From Chryseobacterium sp. StRB126 (lineage in GTDB: Bacteria; Bacteroidota; Bacteroidia; Flavobacteriales; Weeksellaceae): a DNA stretch of 64,000 nucleotides. Under the pieces are notes generated by a model that had not been told where the DNA came from, made no database searches, and was given only the letters and a program-made list of their open reading frames with translations. How positions within the stretch are numbered: the first letter of the stretch is position 1; every line of letters starts with the position of its first letter. Location: the NCBI RefSeq assembly GCF_000829375.1, contig NZ_AP014624.1, forward strand, positions 1,178,001-1,242,000. The letters are read 5' to 3'. Of the stretch, positions 9,311 through 17,110 are shown piece by piece. The translations under genes were made by a program, and so were the position numbers.

Positions 9311-9811
9311 ATGAAATTAATACAAGCAACAGCGAAGGATATTCCCCTGATTCAGAACCTAGCAAGAAGATCGTGGAAAAATGCTTATGCAGAGATCCTT
9401 TCAGAAGAACAAATGGAGTATATGCTCTCTGAAATGTATTCAGAAGTGGAAATTGAAAATCAACTTCAGAATCCCAATTATCATTATTATCTGATTGAAG
9501 ATGAAAGTAGTAATTCTTATGAAGGGTTTATTGGATATGAGCACAATTATGAAGATCAAACTACAAAACTTCACCGCATTTATCTGGTTCCGGAAAGTAA
9601 AGGAAAAGGATTTGGGAAAGGGGCGCTTTTATTTTTAAATGAGAAAGTTTCTGAGAACGGAAATAAAAGAATTATTCTTAATGTGAATAAAAATAATGCG
9701 GCCAGAAACTTTTATGAATCGCAAGGTTACAAGGTTTACAGCGAGGGTATTTTCGATATAGGAAACGGTTTTGTAATGGATGATTTTTTAATGGAATTCC
9801 TAATTCACTGA
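9311..9811 (+). CDS. GNAT family N-acetyltransferase
   Basis: A 166-residue GNAT-fold acetyltransferase using acetyl-CoA on an unidentified amine. The N-terminus has the strand-helix pattern KLIQATAKDIPLIQNLARR. Motif A is LHRIYLVPESKGKGFGKGALLFL, whose KGKGFGKG pyrophosphate-binding loop matches Q/RxxGxG/A. Motif B is the IILNVNKNNAARNFYESQGY segment, with the usual Asn and Tyr. Its start is 82 bases after dapA and beyond the dapA terminator, so it has its own transcript. Substrate unknown. Confidence 0.88.
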   Translation: MKLIQATAKDIPLIQNLARRSWKNAYAEILSEEQMEYMLSEMYSEVEIENQLQNPNYHYYLIEDESSNSYEGFIGYEHNYEDQTTKLHRIYLVPESKGKGFGKGALLFLNEKVSENGNKRIILNVNKNNAARNFYESQGYKVYSEGIFDIGNGFVMDDFLMEFLIH

Positions 9812-9839
9812 CCATTGACTTAAAATTCTGTAACTTTAT

Positions 9840-9872
9840 CCCGTAATTCTATAACGGGTGATTTCTTTTTTT
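9840..9872 (+). terminator. Terminator after the GNAT gene
   Basis: CCCGT / ACGGG arms with an AATTCTATA loop, then TGATTTCTTTTTTT. Confidence 0.6.
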
Positions 9873-9984
9873 GAATCATCTTTGTTTCAGAACCAAATCA
9901 CTTATTAATAATACATTCATATGCTTGGTTTTGAGCTGACATAGCTTTTTATCAGTATATTTTTTTCATCCTTAGTGTTTAAAT

Positions 9985-10013
9985 TCCTGTATTTTCGGAT
10001 ACAGGAGTTTTTT
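9985..10013 (+). terminator. Second terminator in the GNAT-AraC gap
   Basis: CCTGTAT / ATACAGG arms with a TTTCGG loop, followed by AGTTTTTT. Together with 9840-9872 it isolates the regulator pair downstream. The rest of the 298-base gap 9812-10109 shows no gene. Confidence 0.7.
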
Positions 10014-10109
10014 GTGTATTTATATTAAGTTAAAAAAATATTCCCTATTTCACATTTACTTGAAATAAATTATTATATTTACTAAAAAAATAGGCTTACT
10101 TATACTAGG

Positions 10110-10691
10110 ATGAAAATGTATGTTAAATTTGATTTCAATGCCCTTTGTAAAAAGGTATTGGACGAAAAACTGAAGGAGCATGGGGTGAAATACCGCCTGC
10201 TGAACTTCGGTGAGGTGGAGTTCTATGAACCCTTTACACAAGAGCAACGTAATCTTTTCAAGAAGAATCTTGGGGATTATGGTATTGAGATCATAGAAAG
10301 CCAGAAAACGGCTTTGGTACAGAAGATAAAAGATGCTATTGTAGAACTTGTCTTTTCTGAAGAAATTATTCCTGTAAAAGCATCCATTTATATTTCTGAA
10401 AAACTGAATCACAGCTATGGATATCTTTCCAATCTATTTTCAGAGGTGGCTTATACTTCCATAGAGAATTTTATTATTCTCCAGAAAATAGAGTATGCAA
10501 AAGCTCTCATTATAAGAAATAAGCAAAGTCTTACCGAAATTGCTCATAAGCTGAATTATTCTAGTGTGGCGCATTTAAGTACGCAATTTAAAAATACGAC
10601 AGGAATTACCCCCTCACAGTTTCAAAAGATCATAGGAAAAAGAAGAAGAGCCCAAAGCATGGTAATAAATCCTAAAATGCAGTATGAATAA
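10110..10691 (+). CDS. AraC-type regulator with HMA-like N-terminus
   Basis: A 193-residue DNA-binding protein. Residues ~95-180 are an AraC-type double helix-turn-helix, clearest in SLTEIAHKLNYSSVAHLSTQF and TTGITPSQFQK, with FIILQKIEYAKALI as the linker helix. Residues 1-80 look like a small alpha/beta (ferredoxin/HMA-like) domain. In relatives I recall from Bacteroidota this domain carries a CxxC metal motif near the start; here the equivalent stretch reads ALCKKV with one Cys, so metal sensing is doubtful. The gene overlaps the following receiver-like gene by 8 bases, implying coupled translation and a joint function. Targets unknown. Confidence 0.82.
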   Translation: MKMYVKFDFNALCKKVLDEKLKEHGVKYRLLNFGEVEFYEPFTQEQRNLFKKNLGDYGIEIIESQKTALVQKIKDAIVELVFSEEIIPVKASIYISEKLNHSYGYLSNLFSEVAYTSIENFIILQKIEYAKALIIRNKQSLTEIAHKLNYSSVAHLSTQFKNTTGITPSQFQKIIGKRRRAQSMVINPKMQYE

Positions 10692-11130
10692 AGAATTTCT
10701 GAACATAATTGTAACAGATAATGATGAAAACACTTTAATTTTTTTTAAAAGTATATTTAAAGAGCTGAGGATCTCTATAAAAGTTCAATGTTTCAACAAT
10801 GGAAAAAATTTGATGGAGTATCTCAATAATAATGATGCTGTAGTTCCTGAAATCATTTTTATTAATTACACTATTCCCGGAAGAGACAGCATGGAATGTA
10901 TTGATGAACTGAAAGCAAATCCAAAGTTCAGCAATATAGTGACAGTCATTTATAGTGAAGAAATCTCTGAGAGTGAAATTGAAGAAACCTTTGTAAAAGG
11001 AAACAATATTTTTATGAGAAAACCCTCCGATTTTGGAACTTTAAAAAAAGTACTTACAGAGGTTATTACAATAAACTGGCAATATCATACTTCAGGGTTG
11101 AATAAAGATAATTTTATTCTAAAAGTATGA
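10684..11130 (+). CDS. Atypical receiver-domain protein lacking the phospho-acceptor Asp
   Basis: A 148-residue stand-alone response-regulator receiver domain. The acidic pair (Asp12, Asp14 in VTDNDENT), the switch-region Ser91 and the conserved Lys113-Pro114 (FMRKPSDF) are present, and the fold pattern EIIFINYTIPGRDSMECIDEL matches strand 3 onward. At the position of the phosphorylated Asp the protein has Asn61 (codon AAT at 10864), so classical phosphorelay is unlikely. There is no output domain. Start ATG lies inside the last codons of the AraC-type gene. It may be a partner or constitutive-state regulator of that protein; this is inference. Confidence 0.8.
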   Translation: MNKEFLNIIVTDNDENTLIFFKSIFKELRISIKVQCFNNGKNLMEYLNNNDAVVPEIIFINYTIPGRDSMECIDELKANPKFSNIVTVIYSEEISESEIEETFVKGNNIFMRKPSDFGTLKKVLTEVITINWQYHTSGLNKDNFILKV

Positions 11131-11694
11131 TTAGTAGCTTGTTTATGGTTTCCATTTTAAAAGAATAGAATGTTATTTATTACGTAATATTCACAATAAA
11201 GTGAAAATTTTATAACTAATAACTGAAATAATATAAAAAAGAAGACCCTTACTATTCAGACATTTGTAAATGTAAACTTAGTGACACAAATTAGATTATA
11301 TACATAAAGATACAGATGAATGAGGAGTAATTGTTTCTATAGTAAAAATATATAAATCACGATGTAAACAAAATGAGTTATATTCATTTCCAATTTTAAA
11401 GCATAGAAGATCTTTAAACAAAACGGTACAATCATGAAAACTCGAAATAGTTGGAGATATTTTTTATTCGTTTCATTCCCTTATCTCCGCTAGACACAGT
11501 TAGTTTTTATAATAAGCAAGTTGGAAAAATAATTCATTTTGTTTTTTATAATTTATTTTAATAGTGACGACTTATCTTCAAATAATATATAGATATTTTC
11601 ACACCACATCACAAAATATTAAGTATAAGCTATTAAAATAAATTTTTTTAAGCAGACCAAAAAAGTAATTTCTTCTAAATAACAGTTTTATAAG
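11131..11694. other. AT-rich intergenic stretch without recognised genes
   Basis: About 560 bases of very AT-rich sequence between the receiver gene and the terminator at 11695. Only tiny open frames occur (for example 19 codons from ATG 11434) with no homology I recognise. No tRNA-like or clear promoter motif was found. Confidence 0.6.
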
Positions 11695-11727
11695 GGGACC
11701 GCAGGAAAATTTTTCTGCGGTTTTTTT
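11695..11727 (+). terminator. Strong + strand terminator abutting the recG stop
   Basis: CCGCAG / CTGCGG arms closed by GAAAATTTTT, followed by seven Ts; the recG stop codon (11726-11728 on the minus strand) lies within the T-run. The orientation terminates rightward transcription, protecting recG from readthrough, though it is 565 bases from the nearest + gene. Confidence 0.75.
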
Positions 11728-13813
11728 ATGAAATTTTACCCCATTTGTTTTTTCCTTTATAGTATTTTATATAGTAATTTTTAATAATCAGATGGTCTTG
11801 TCTTGTCAGCATAGGATCAGCTTCAAGGATCTTATCGATAGTATTTTTGGTAGTCTTAATAATGGCAGAATCTTTGATCAGATCCAGCCTTTTAAAATCA
11901 ACCACCCCACTTTGCTGGGTTCCTAAAATATCACCAGGGCCACGAAGCTGCATATCAACCTCAGAAATTTTAAACCCATCATTAGTCTCGGTCATTGTTT
12001 TAATACGGGTTCTGCTTTCCTTCGATAATTTATCGGAAGTCATCAGAATACAATAACTCTGTTCAGCTCCTCTTCCTACACGTCCTCTGAGCTGATGAAG
12101 CTGTGAAAGGCCAAACCTCTCAGAACTTTCAATAACCATTACGGAAGCATTCGGAACGTTTACTCCTACTTCAATAACGGTAGTAGCTACCATTATCTCT
12201 GCCTTTCCTGAGGCGAAATAAGCCATAGCAGCATCCTTTTCGTCCGGTTTCATCTTCCCATGGAGCATGGTCACATTATAGTCAGAGAAAAAATCCATGA
12301 CATGCTCCAAGCCTTCCATCAGATTTTTGTAATCCAACGTTTCAGATTCTTCAATTAATGGATAAACAAAATACACCTGTCTTCCTTTTTTAATTTCATC
12401 TTTACAGAAATTATACACATATAATCTATCTTTTTCCCGTCTGTGAGCTGTGATAATTGGTTTTCTTCCCACAGGCATTTCATCAATTACAGAAACATCC
12501 AGATCAGAATAAAAGCTCATTGCCAATGTTCTAGGAATAGGAGTTGCGGTCATCACCAGAATATGAGGCGGGATCTTATTTTTAGCCCATAGTTTTGCCC
12601 GTTGTGCCACTCCAAATCTATGCTGTTCATCAATAATAGACAGCCCAAGGTTTTTGAATTTAACTTTATCTTCCAGAACAGCATGAGTCCCCACAAGAAT
12701 AGAAAGCGTACCATTTTCCAGCTCTTCGTGAATAACTCTTCTTTCCTTTATTTTGGTGGAACCAGTCAGCAATCGGACATTGATTCCCGTTTTTTCCAAT
12801 AAATCTTTTATTCCGTTATAATGCTGCTGAGCAAGAATTTCAGTAGGAGCCATCAGGCAGCTTTGAAAACCATTATCCATGGCAATAAGCATGGTTAATA
12901 AAGCAACCATTGTTTTTCCGGAACCTACATCACCCTGTAAAAGCCTGTTCATCTGAATAGGTCTTTTCATATCCATCCTGATTTCCTTTAAAACCCTTTT
13001 TTGGGCACCGGTAAGTTCAAACGGAAGGTGTTTTTCATAAAAATCATTGAAATGATCGCCTATAATGGGGAAGGGATTACCATAAGACTGTGCTTTATGA
13101 TGAAGCTTTTTTAAACCATATCCTAATTGAAAAAAGAAAGATTCTTCAAATTTTAGTCTGAAATCTGCTTTATCAAAGTGTTCCTGATCTTTAGGAAAAT
13201 GTACATTCAGGAAAGCGTGTTGGCGTGACATAAACTTGAAGGTTTTCATCAGATATTCCGGGAAATTTTCCTCAATAAGATTCGGGATTTCCCTGCAGAT
13301 ATTTCTTAAAGCATTTTGGAAGAACCTCTGATTGAGCCCTCTTTTTGTCAGTTTTTCAGAACTTGGATAAATGGGTTTTAAGCGGCTTTCACCTTCTTTT
13401 TTTTCCTCGGCCTCAATTTCAGGATGTGGCATTGAAAATTGGCGGTTAAATACATTGATCTTTCCGAAAATATAAACCTCACGGTTAGTGGGAAGCTGTT
13501 CTTTCAACCATTTTGAATACTGAAACCATACAAGATCCATACTTCCCGTATCATCATTGAATTTAGCCGTTAATCTCTTGGTTTTTCCGGTCTGAATTTC
13601 CTGAACCTGGGTAATTCTTCCTTTAAACTGAATTTCCTGACTGGTTTCTTCATGAAGCTGAGAGATTTTATAGAGCTTACTTTTATCCAGATAGCGGATA
13701 GGATAGAAGTTTAGCATGTCTTCTACAGTGGATAATCCTAACACATTTTTAATGAGTTTGGCTCTTTCCGGACCTATTCCTTTTACATATTCTATGGAAG
13801 TTTCTAAAGTCAT
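11726..13813 (-). CDS. recG: ATP-dependent DNA helicase RecG
   Basis: A 695-residue SF2 helicase of normal RecG length that remodels stalled replication forks and Holliday junctions. Order of parts: N-terminal helix-hairpin region (YVKGIGPERAKLI), an OB-fold wedge domain (residues ~60-150), Walker A GDVGSGKTMVAL, motif II DEQHRFGV (DEQH box), motif III TATPIPRTLA, motif V TTVIEVGVNVPNA and motif VI QLRGRVGRG, then the TRG region ERFGLSQLHQ and LRGPGDILGTQQSG. The start ATG at 13813 lies 137 bases from the thioredoxin gene, with a terminator between, so recG has its own promoter. Confidence 0.97.
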   Translation of the reverse strand: MTLETSIEYVKGIGPERAKLIKNVLGLSTVEDMLNFYPIRYLDKSKLYKISQLHEETSQEIQFKGRITQVQEIQTGKTKRLTAKFNDDTGSMDLVWFQYSKWLKEQLPTNREVYIFGKINVFNRQFSMPHPEIEAEEKKEGESRLKPIYPSSEKLTKRGLNQRFFQNALRNICREIPNLIEENFPEYLMKTFKFMSRQHAFLNVHFPKDQEHFDKADFRLKFEESFFFQLGYGLKKLHHKAQSYGNPFPIIGDHFNDFYEKHLPFELTGAQKRVLKEIRMDMKRPIQMNRLLQGDVGSGKTMVALLTMLIAMDNGFQSCLMAPTEILAQQHYNGIKDLLEKTGINVRLLTGSTKIKERRVIHEELENGTLSILVGTHAVLEDKVKFKNLGLSIIDEQHRFGVAQRAKLWAKNKIPPHILVMTATPIPRTLAMSFYSDLDVSVIDEMPVGRKPIITAHRREKDRLYVYNFCKDEIKKGRQVYFVYPLIEESETLDYKNLMEGLEHVMDFFSDYNVTMLHGKMKPDEKDAAMAYFASGKAEIMVATTVIEVGVNVPNASVMVIESSERFGLSQLHQLRGRVGRGAEQSYCILMTSDKLSKESRTRIKTMTETNDGFKISEVDMQLRGPGDILGTQQSGVVDFKRLDLIKDSAIIKTTKNTIDKILEADPMLTRQDHLIIKNYYIKYYKGKNKWGKIS

Positions 13814-13874
13814 TTCTTATCTGAGATTCGGGAATCGAATGTTGTATGAAAAACAAAGGTTCGAATTTCGGTAA

Positions 13875-13909
13875 AATAAAAAAGACTTCCAAAAAAAATT
13901 GAAAGTCTT
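13875..13909 (-). terminator. Terminator of the thioredoxin-like gene
   Basis: On the minus strand AAGACTTTC pairs with GGAAGTCTT across a T-rich loop and is followed by TTTTTATTTT. Confidence 0.7.
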
Positions 13910-13949
13910 AGTTTATATAAACCATTAAAATTTGAAAATTTAATGGCGA

Positions 13950-14483
13950 TTATTCTTTGATTTTAGATTTGAACTTTTTCTGATAATCTTCCCACTGTTC
14001 TCGGGTACGGATCTTTTTAAAGAGATCTTTTGAGATCAGTTCCAGATAAGGTTCCAGCTCTTTGGCAGATAATTCTCCCTGAAGAATTGTGATAGGATCA
14101 CCATGTTCATCCAAAAATACGGTACTTGGAACAGCTCCTACATTCATATACTGAGTGAATTCATGTAGTGAGTTACGTCCTTTTTTCTGTTCTGTATTAG
14201 GATTGGAAAATGTTCTTCCAAAAATTTCAATATTCTTTTTTTCCTCTGCATTAAATTTTACAGGATAGAAATTATCATTTAAAATCTGCGAAAGTACCAG
14301 ATGTCCGTAAGTTTTTTTATCCATAATCTTGCAGGGGCCACACCAGTCTGCATAAAAATCAATAAGAATCTTTTTAGGATTTTCTTTCTGTGCTTTTAAA
14401 GCCTCTTCGATAGTCATCCATTTAGTCTGTGCAAAACTAAAATTTAATAATAATAAGAGAACTATGCTTAAAATTTTCTTCAT
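13950..14483 (-). CDS. Exported thioredoxin-fold protein
   Basis: A 177-residue periplasmic thioredoxin-family protein. Residues 1-18 are a signal peptide ending in NFSFA before Gln19. The active site is DFYADWCGPCKIM with Cys48 and Cys51; the cis-proline is in GAVPSTVFLD. The layout (mature N-terminus KWMTIEEALKAQKENPKKILIDFYADWCG) resembles DsbD-gamma/thioredoxin_7 proteins of Bacteroidota that reduce or isomerise disulfides of exported proteins. It is alone between a POT transporter gene (42 bases upstream, same strand) and recG; it may share the transporter transcript. Confidence 0.88.
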   Translation of the reverse strand: MKKILSIVLLLLLNFSFAQTKWMTIEEALKAQKENPKKILIDFYADWCGPCKIMDKKTYGHLVLSQILNDNFYPVKFNAEEKKNIEIFGRTFSNPNTEQKKGRNSLHEFTQYMNVGAVPSTVFLDEHGDPITILQGELSAKELEPYLELISKDLFKKIRTREQWEDYQKKFKSKIKE

Positions 14484-14525
14484 AATTTGATATTTACGTA
14501 AAAATAAGCATAATTACTTATTTTT

Positions 14526-16037
14526 TTATTTTACATCCTGCATTAATTTTTTCACAAACGGAGATATCAAAATTAATACCACTCCGGCAATTATCGCATA
14601 CAATCCCAATTGTTTATATCCATCAGTATAAGTGATAAGTTCATCATAATTGGTAGAACCCTCTTTAGCTGTAGCAAGACTTGCTCCTATGATTCCCGCA
14701 ACATACTGTCCGTATGCTGAAGCAAGGAACCACATTCCCATCATCATTCCCTGAAGATTTTTCGTGGAAAGTTTCGTCATGATAGATAATCCGATAGGGG
14801 AGAGGCATAGCTCCCCAAGTGTAATAATTAATAATGCCAGGGTAAAGAAATTCAATGAAGTAATTCCTTGAAGATCTGCAAATAATCGGGTTGCAAATAA
14901 AACGTAATATCCTGCTCCTAAGAAAATAAATCCTAATCCGAATTTAATGATTGTATTGGGTTCAATCTTTCTCTTATTCAACCAAATCCAAAGAAGACCC
15001 ACTAATGGAGCAAGGAAAATGATGAAGAACGCACCTCCTGAGTTATTCACACCATTCGGGTCCAATCCGAAAAGATCTTTATTAAGGTTTTTTGCAGCGA
15101 AAATACTTAATGAACCTCCACTTTGTTCATAAATCCCCCAGAATATAATCGAGAAGATAATGAATACTAAGGCTGCCCAAAGTTTCTTACGTTCAGCAGC
15201 TGTTACTTTAGACATTTCATAGAATAAATAGATCAGGGTCAATGGCCCGATAGTCCACATGAAATAATCTGTATATTCTGTTTTGGCAACCATTGTCATA
15301 ATGATTGGGATGAATAGTAAAGACAGAGCATACACTCCATACTCTTTCCATTTTGGGATAGGAGCGCTTTTGATTTCTGCTAATGGATGCCCTGGCTGTA
15401 AGCCAATCGTTCCCAATCTTCTTTGTGTAAATACAAAGTTGATTAAGCTGATAACCATTACTACTGAAGCTAACCCAAACGCAATATGCCATCTCATTTC
15501 TTCAGCAATCATATTGCCTAAAAATTCACCTTTACCAATAGCAATACATAAATAACCACCTAATAATGCACCAAGGTTAATTCCTGCATAGAACAGAGAA
15601 AAACCTGCATCTGCTCTTGAATCATTTGGCTTATAAAGTTGGCCCACCATGGATGAAATATTAGGCTTGAAGAAACCTGTCCCCACTACAGTAAATGCAA
15701 TTCCAAGGAAAAAGAATTTATGTGGATCGGTTGCCAGAATTAAACTTCCGAGAATCATCAGAAGTCCTCCCCAAAACAGAGATTTTCTGAATCCTAAGAT
15801 TTTATCGGCAAAAAGTCCCCCTATAAAGGTAAAGGCATATACGAAAGCCTGTGTGGCGCCATATTGAAGGTTGGCTTCTTTTTCGTGGAAATTAAGCTGT
15901 GAGATCATAAAGAAAACCAGCATTCCGCGCATTCCGTAGAAACAGAAGCGTTCCCACATTTCAGAGAAAAACAGACTCCAGATTTGTCTGGGGTATTTTC
16001 CTTTGAAATTTTGTATTTCATCTAAAGTTAAGCTCAT
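14526..16037 (-). CDS. POT/PTR family di- and tripeptide transporter (copy 1)
   Basis: A 503-residue MFS protein of the proton-dependent oligopeptide transporter family, inner membrane. The TM1 proton-coupling motif ExxER is present (Glu26, Glu29, Arg30 in SEMWERFCFYGMRG). The family signatures FFKPNISSMVGQLY and FSLFYAGINLGALLGG follow, and GELCLSPIGLS in the C-terminal half. Around 12-14 hydrophobic segments are visible. It lies 21 bases after the DUF1016 gene on the same strand, so the two are probably cotranscribed. Two paralogues lie just upstream, and an exported dipeptidyl peptidase is nearby, fitting peptide scavenging. Confidence 0.94.
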   Translation of the reverse strand: MSLTLDEIQNFKGKYPRQIWSLFFSEMWERFCFYGMRGMLVFFMISQLNFHEKEANLQYGATQAFVYAFTFIGGLFADKILGFRKSLFWGGLLMILGSLILATDPHKFFFLGIAFTVVGTGFFKPNISSMVGQLYKPNDSRADAGFSLFYAGINLGALLGGYLCIAIGKGEFLGNMIAEEMRWHIAFGLASVVMVISLINFVFTQRRLGTIGLQPGHPLAEIKSAPIPKWKEYGVYALSLLFIPIIMTMVAKTEYTDYFMWTIGPLTLIYLFYEMSKVTAAERKKLWAALVFIIFSIIFWGIYEQSGGSLSIFAAKNLNKDLFGLDPNGVNNSGGAFFIIFLAPLVGLLWIWLNKRKIEPNTIIKFGLGFIFLGAGYYVLFATRLFADLQGITSLNFFTLALLIITLGELCLSPIGLSIMTKLSTKNLQGMMMGMWFLASAYGQYVAGIIGASLATAKEGSTNYDELITYTDGYKQLGLYAIIAGVVLILISPFVKKLMQDVK

Positions 16038-16058
16038 AATGATATATGATTATTTTAA

Positions 16059-17051
16059 TTAAGGGTTTTTATTATCCTGATCCAGTTCAAAACGGATTCT
16101 GTCCTGATCGATGATTTGTTTTAATTCTTCTTCTTTGGGGAGGTACAGCAGATATTTGCTGGCAAATAAATTATTTTTATCATTGAGTACGGAGTATTTT
16201 ACAATGGTTTCATCTTTTTCAGAACATAGTAAAATACCTATAGTTGGATTATCTCCTTCGCCACGTTTCAGGTCATCATACATTCTTACATACATATCAA
16301 TTTGCCCAATATCCTGGTGAGAAAGTTCTCCTGTTTTCAGGTCGATGATGACAAAACATTTTAGGATGTAGTTGTAAAAAACCAGGTCAATATAAAAATC
16401 TGAAGTATCTGTGGAGATATGTTGTTGTCTTGCCACAAAAGCGAATCCTTTTCCAAATTCCAATAAGAATTTTTGGATATGGTCAATGATGGCGGTTTCA
16501 ATTTCTTTTTCAGAAAACTGTTCATCAGCTTTTAATCCCAGAAATTCAAAAATGTAAGGGTCTTTTAAAACGCTGTGGATGTTTTCAGGTGAAGACTCTT
16601 TATGTTTTAAGACTCTTTCGTAGGCAAGGGAATTGATTTGTCTTTTTAAATCTCTTACATTCCAATTATTTTGTACTGCTTCATTCAGGTAATATTGCCT
16701 TTTATTCTTATTATCCTGACTGGAAAGCAGCCGATAATGAGACCAGCTCAATTGTTGAGACAATGTGTCAACAATTGGAAAAGCGATGTAAAACTTACGC
16801 ATATTGGAAAGATTGGTATAGTCATACCCTTTTCCAAACTCCAAAGTAAGCTTCTGAGAAAGATTTTTTAATGTATATTTTCCGTATTCAGCGCGTTCTT
16901 TTCCCTGTTGTTCATCTTCAACAATAAGTTTTCCAATCTGCCAGTAAGTAAGCAGTAGCGTAGAATTCGCTATTCGAAAAACCTTTTCGCGCGACAGTCT
17001 AATGATCTCCTTTACGGATTGGAATAAAGAATCTTCGGAAATTTCCATCAT
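16059..17051 (-). CDS. DUF1016 / YhcG-type PD-(D/E)XK nuclease-like protein
   Basis: A 330-residue protein with the two-part YhcG layout. The N-terminal half (to ~170) has the YWQIGKLIVE, LSQKLTLEFGKGY and LSWSHYRLL motifs of the DUF1016 N-terminal domain. The C-terminal half is a PD-(D/E)XK fold with candidate catalytic residues Glu198, Asp222 (FYIDLVFYN) and Asp237-x-Lys239 (VIIDLKTGEL), followed by GQIDMYVRMYDD. Such proteins occur with mobile elements and restriction systems, but no partner is seen here. It sits between two peptide transporters, after a terminator and with 21 bases to the next gene. Its start ATG at 17051 (or the adjacent ATG) is only 4 bases from the terminator stem region. 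Cellular role unknown. Confidence 0.88.
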   Translation of the reverse strand: MMEISEDSLFQSVKEIIRLSREKVFRIANSTLLLTYWQIGKLIVEDEQQGKERAEYGKYTLKNLSQKLTLEFGKGYDYTNLSNMRKFYIAFPIVDTLSQQLSWSHYRLLSSQDNKNKRQYYLNEAVQNNWNVRDLKRQINSLAYERVLKHKESSPENIHSVLKDPYIFEFLGLKADEQFSEKEIETAIIDHIQKFLLEFGKGFAFVARQQHISTDTSDFYIDLVFYNYILKCFVIIDLKTGELSHQDIGQIDMYVRMYDDLKRGEGDNPTIGILLCSEKDETIVKYSVLNDKNNLFASKYLLYLPKEEELKQIIDQDRIRFELDQDNKNP

Positions 17052-17054
17052 ACG

Positions 17055-17090
17055 AAAATAAAAAAAACCTCTGACTTAGCAGAGGTTTTA
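17055..17090 (-). terminator. Terminator of POT transporter copy 2
   Basis: Minus strand: AACCTCTG / CAGAGGTT arms with a CTAAGT-type loop, then eight Ts. It separates copy 2 from the DUF1016 gene. Confidence 0.8.
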
Positions 17091-17110
17091 TTCATATTTT
17101 GTTAATGCAA

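Noticed and set aside
10056..10412. 118-residue open frame on the minus strand opposite the AraC-type gene
   Set aside because: It is antisense to a gene with clear AraC motifs and has Phe/Ile/Leu-rich composition typical of a shadow frame.
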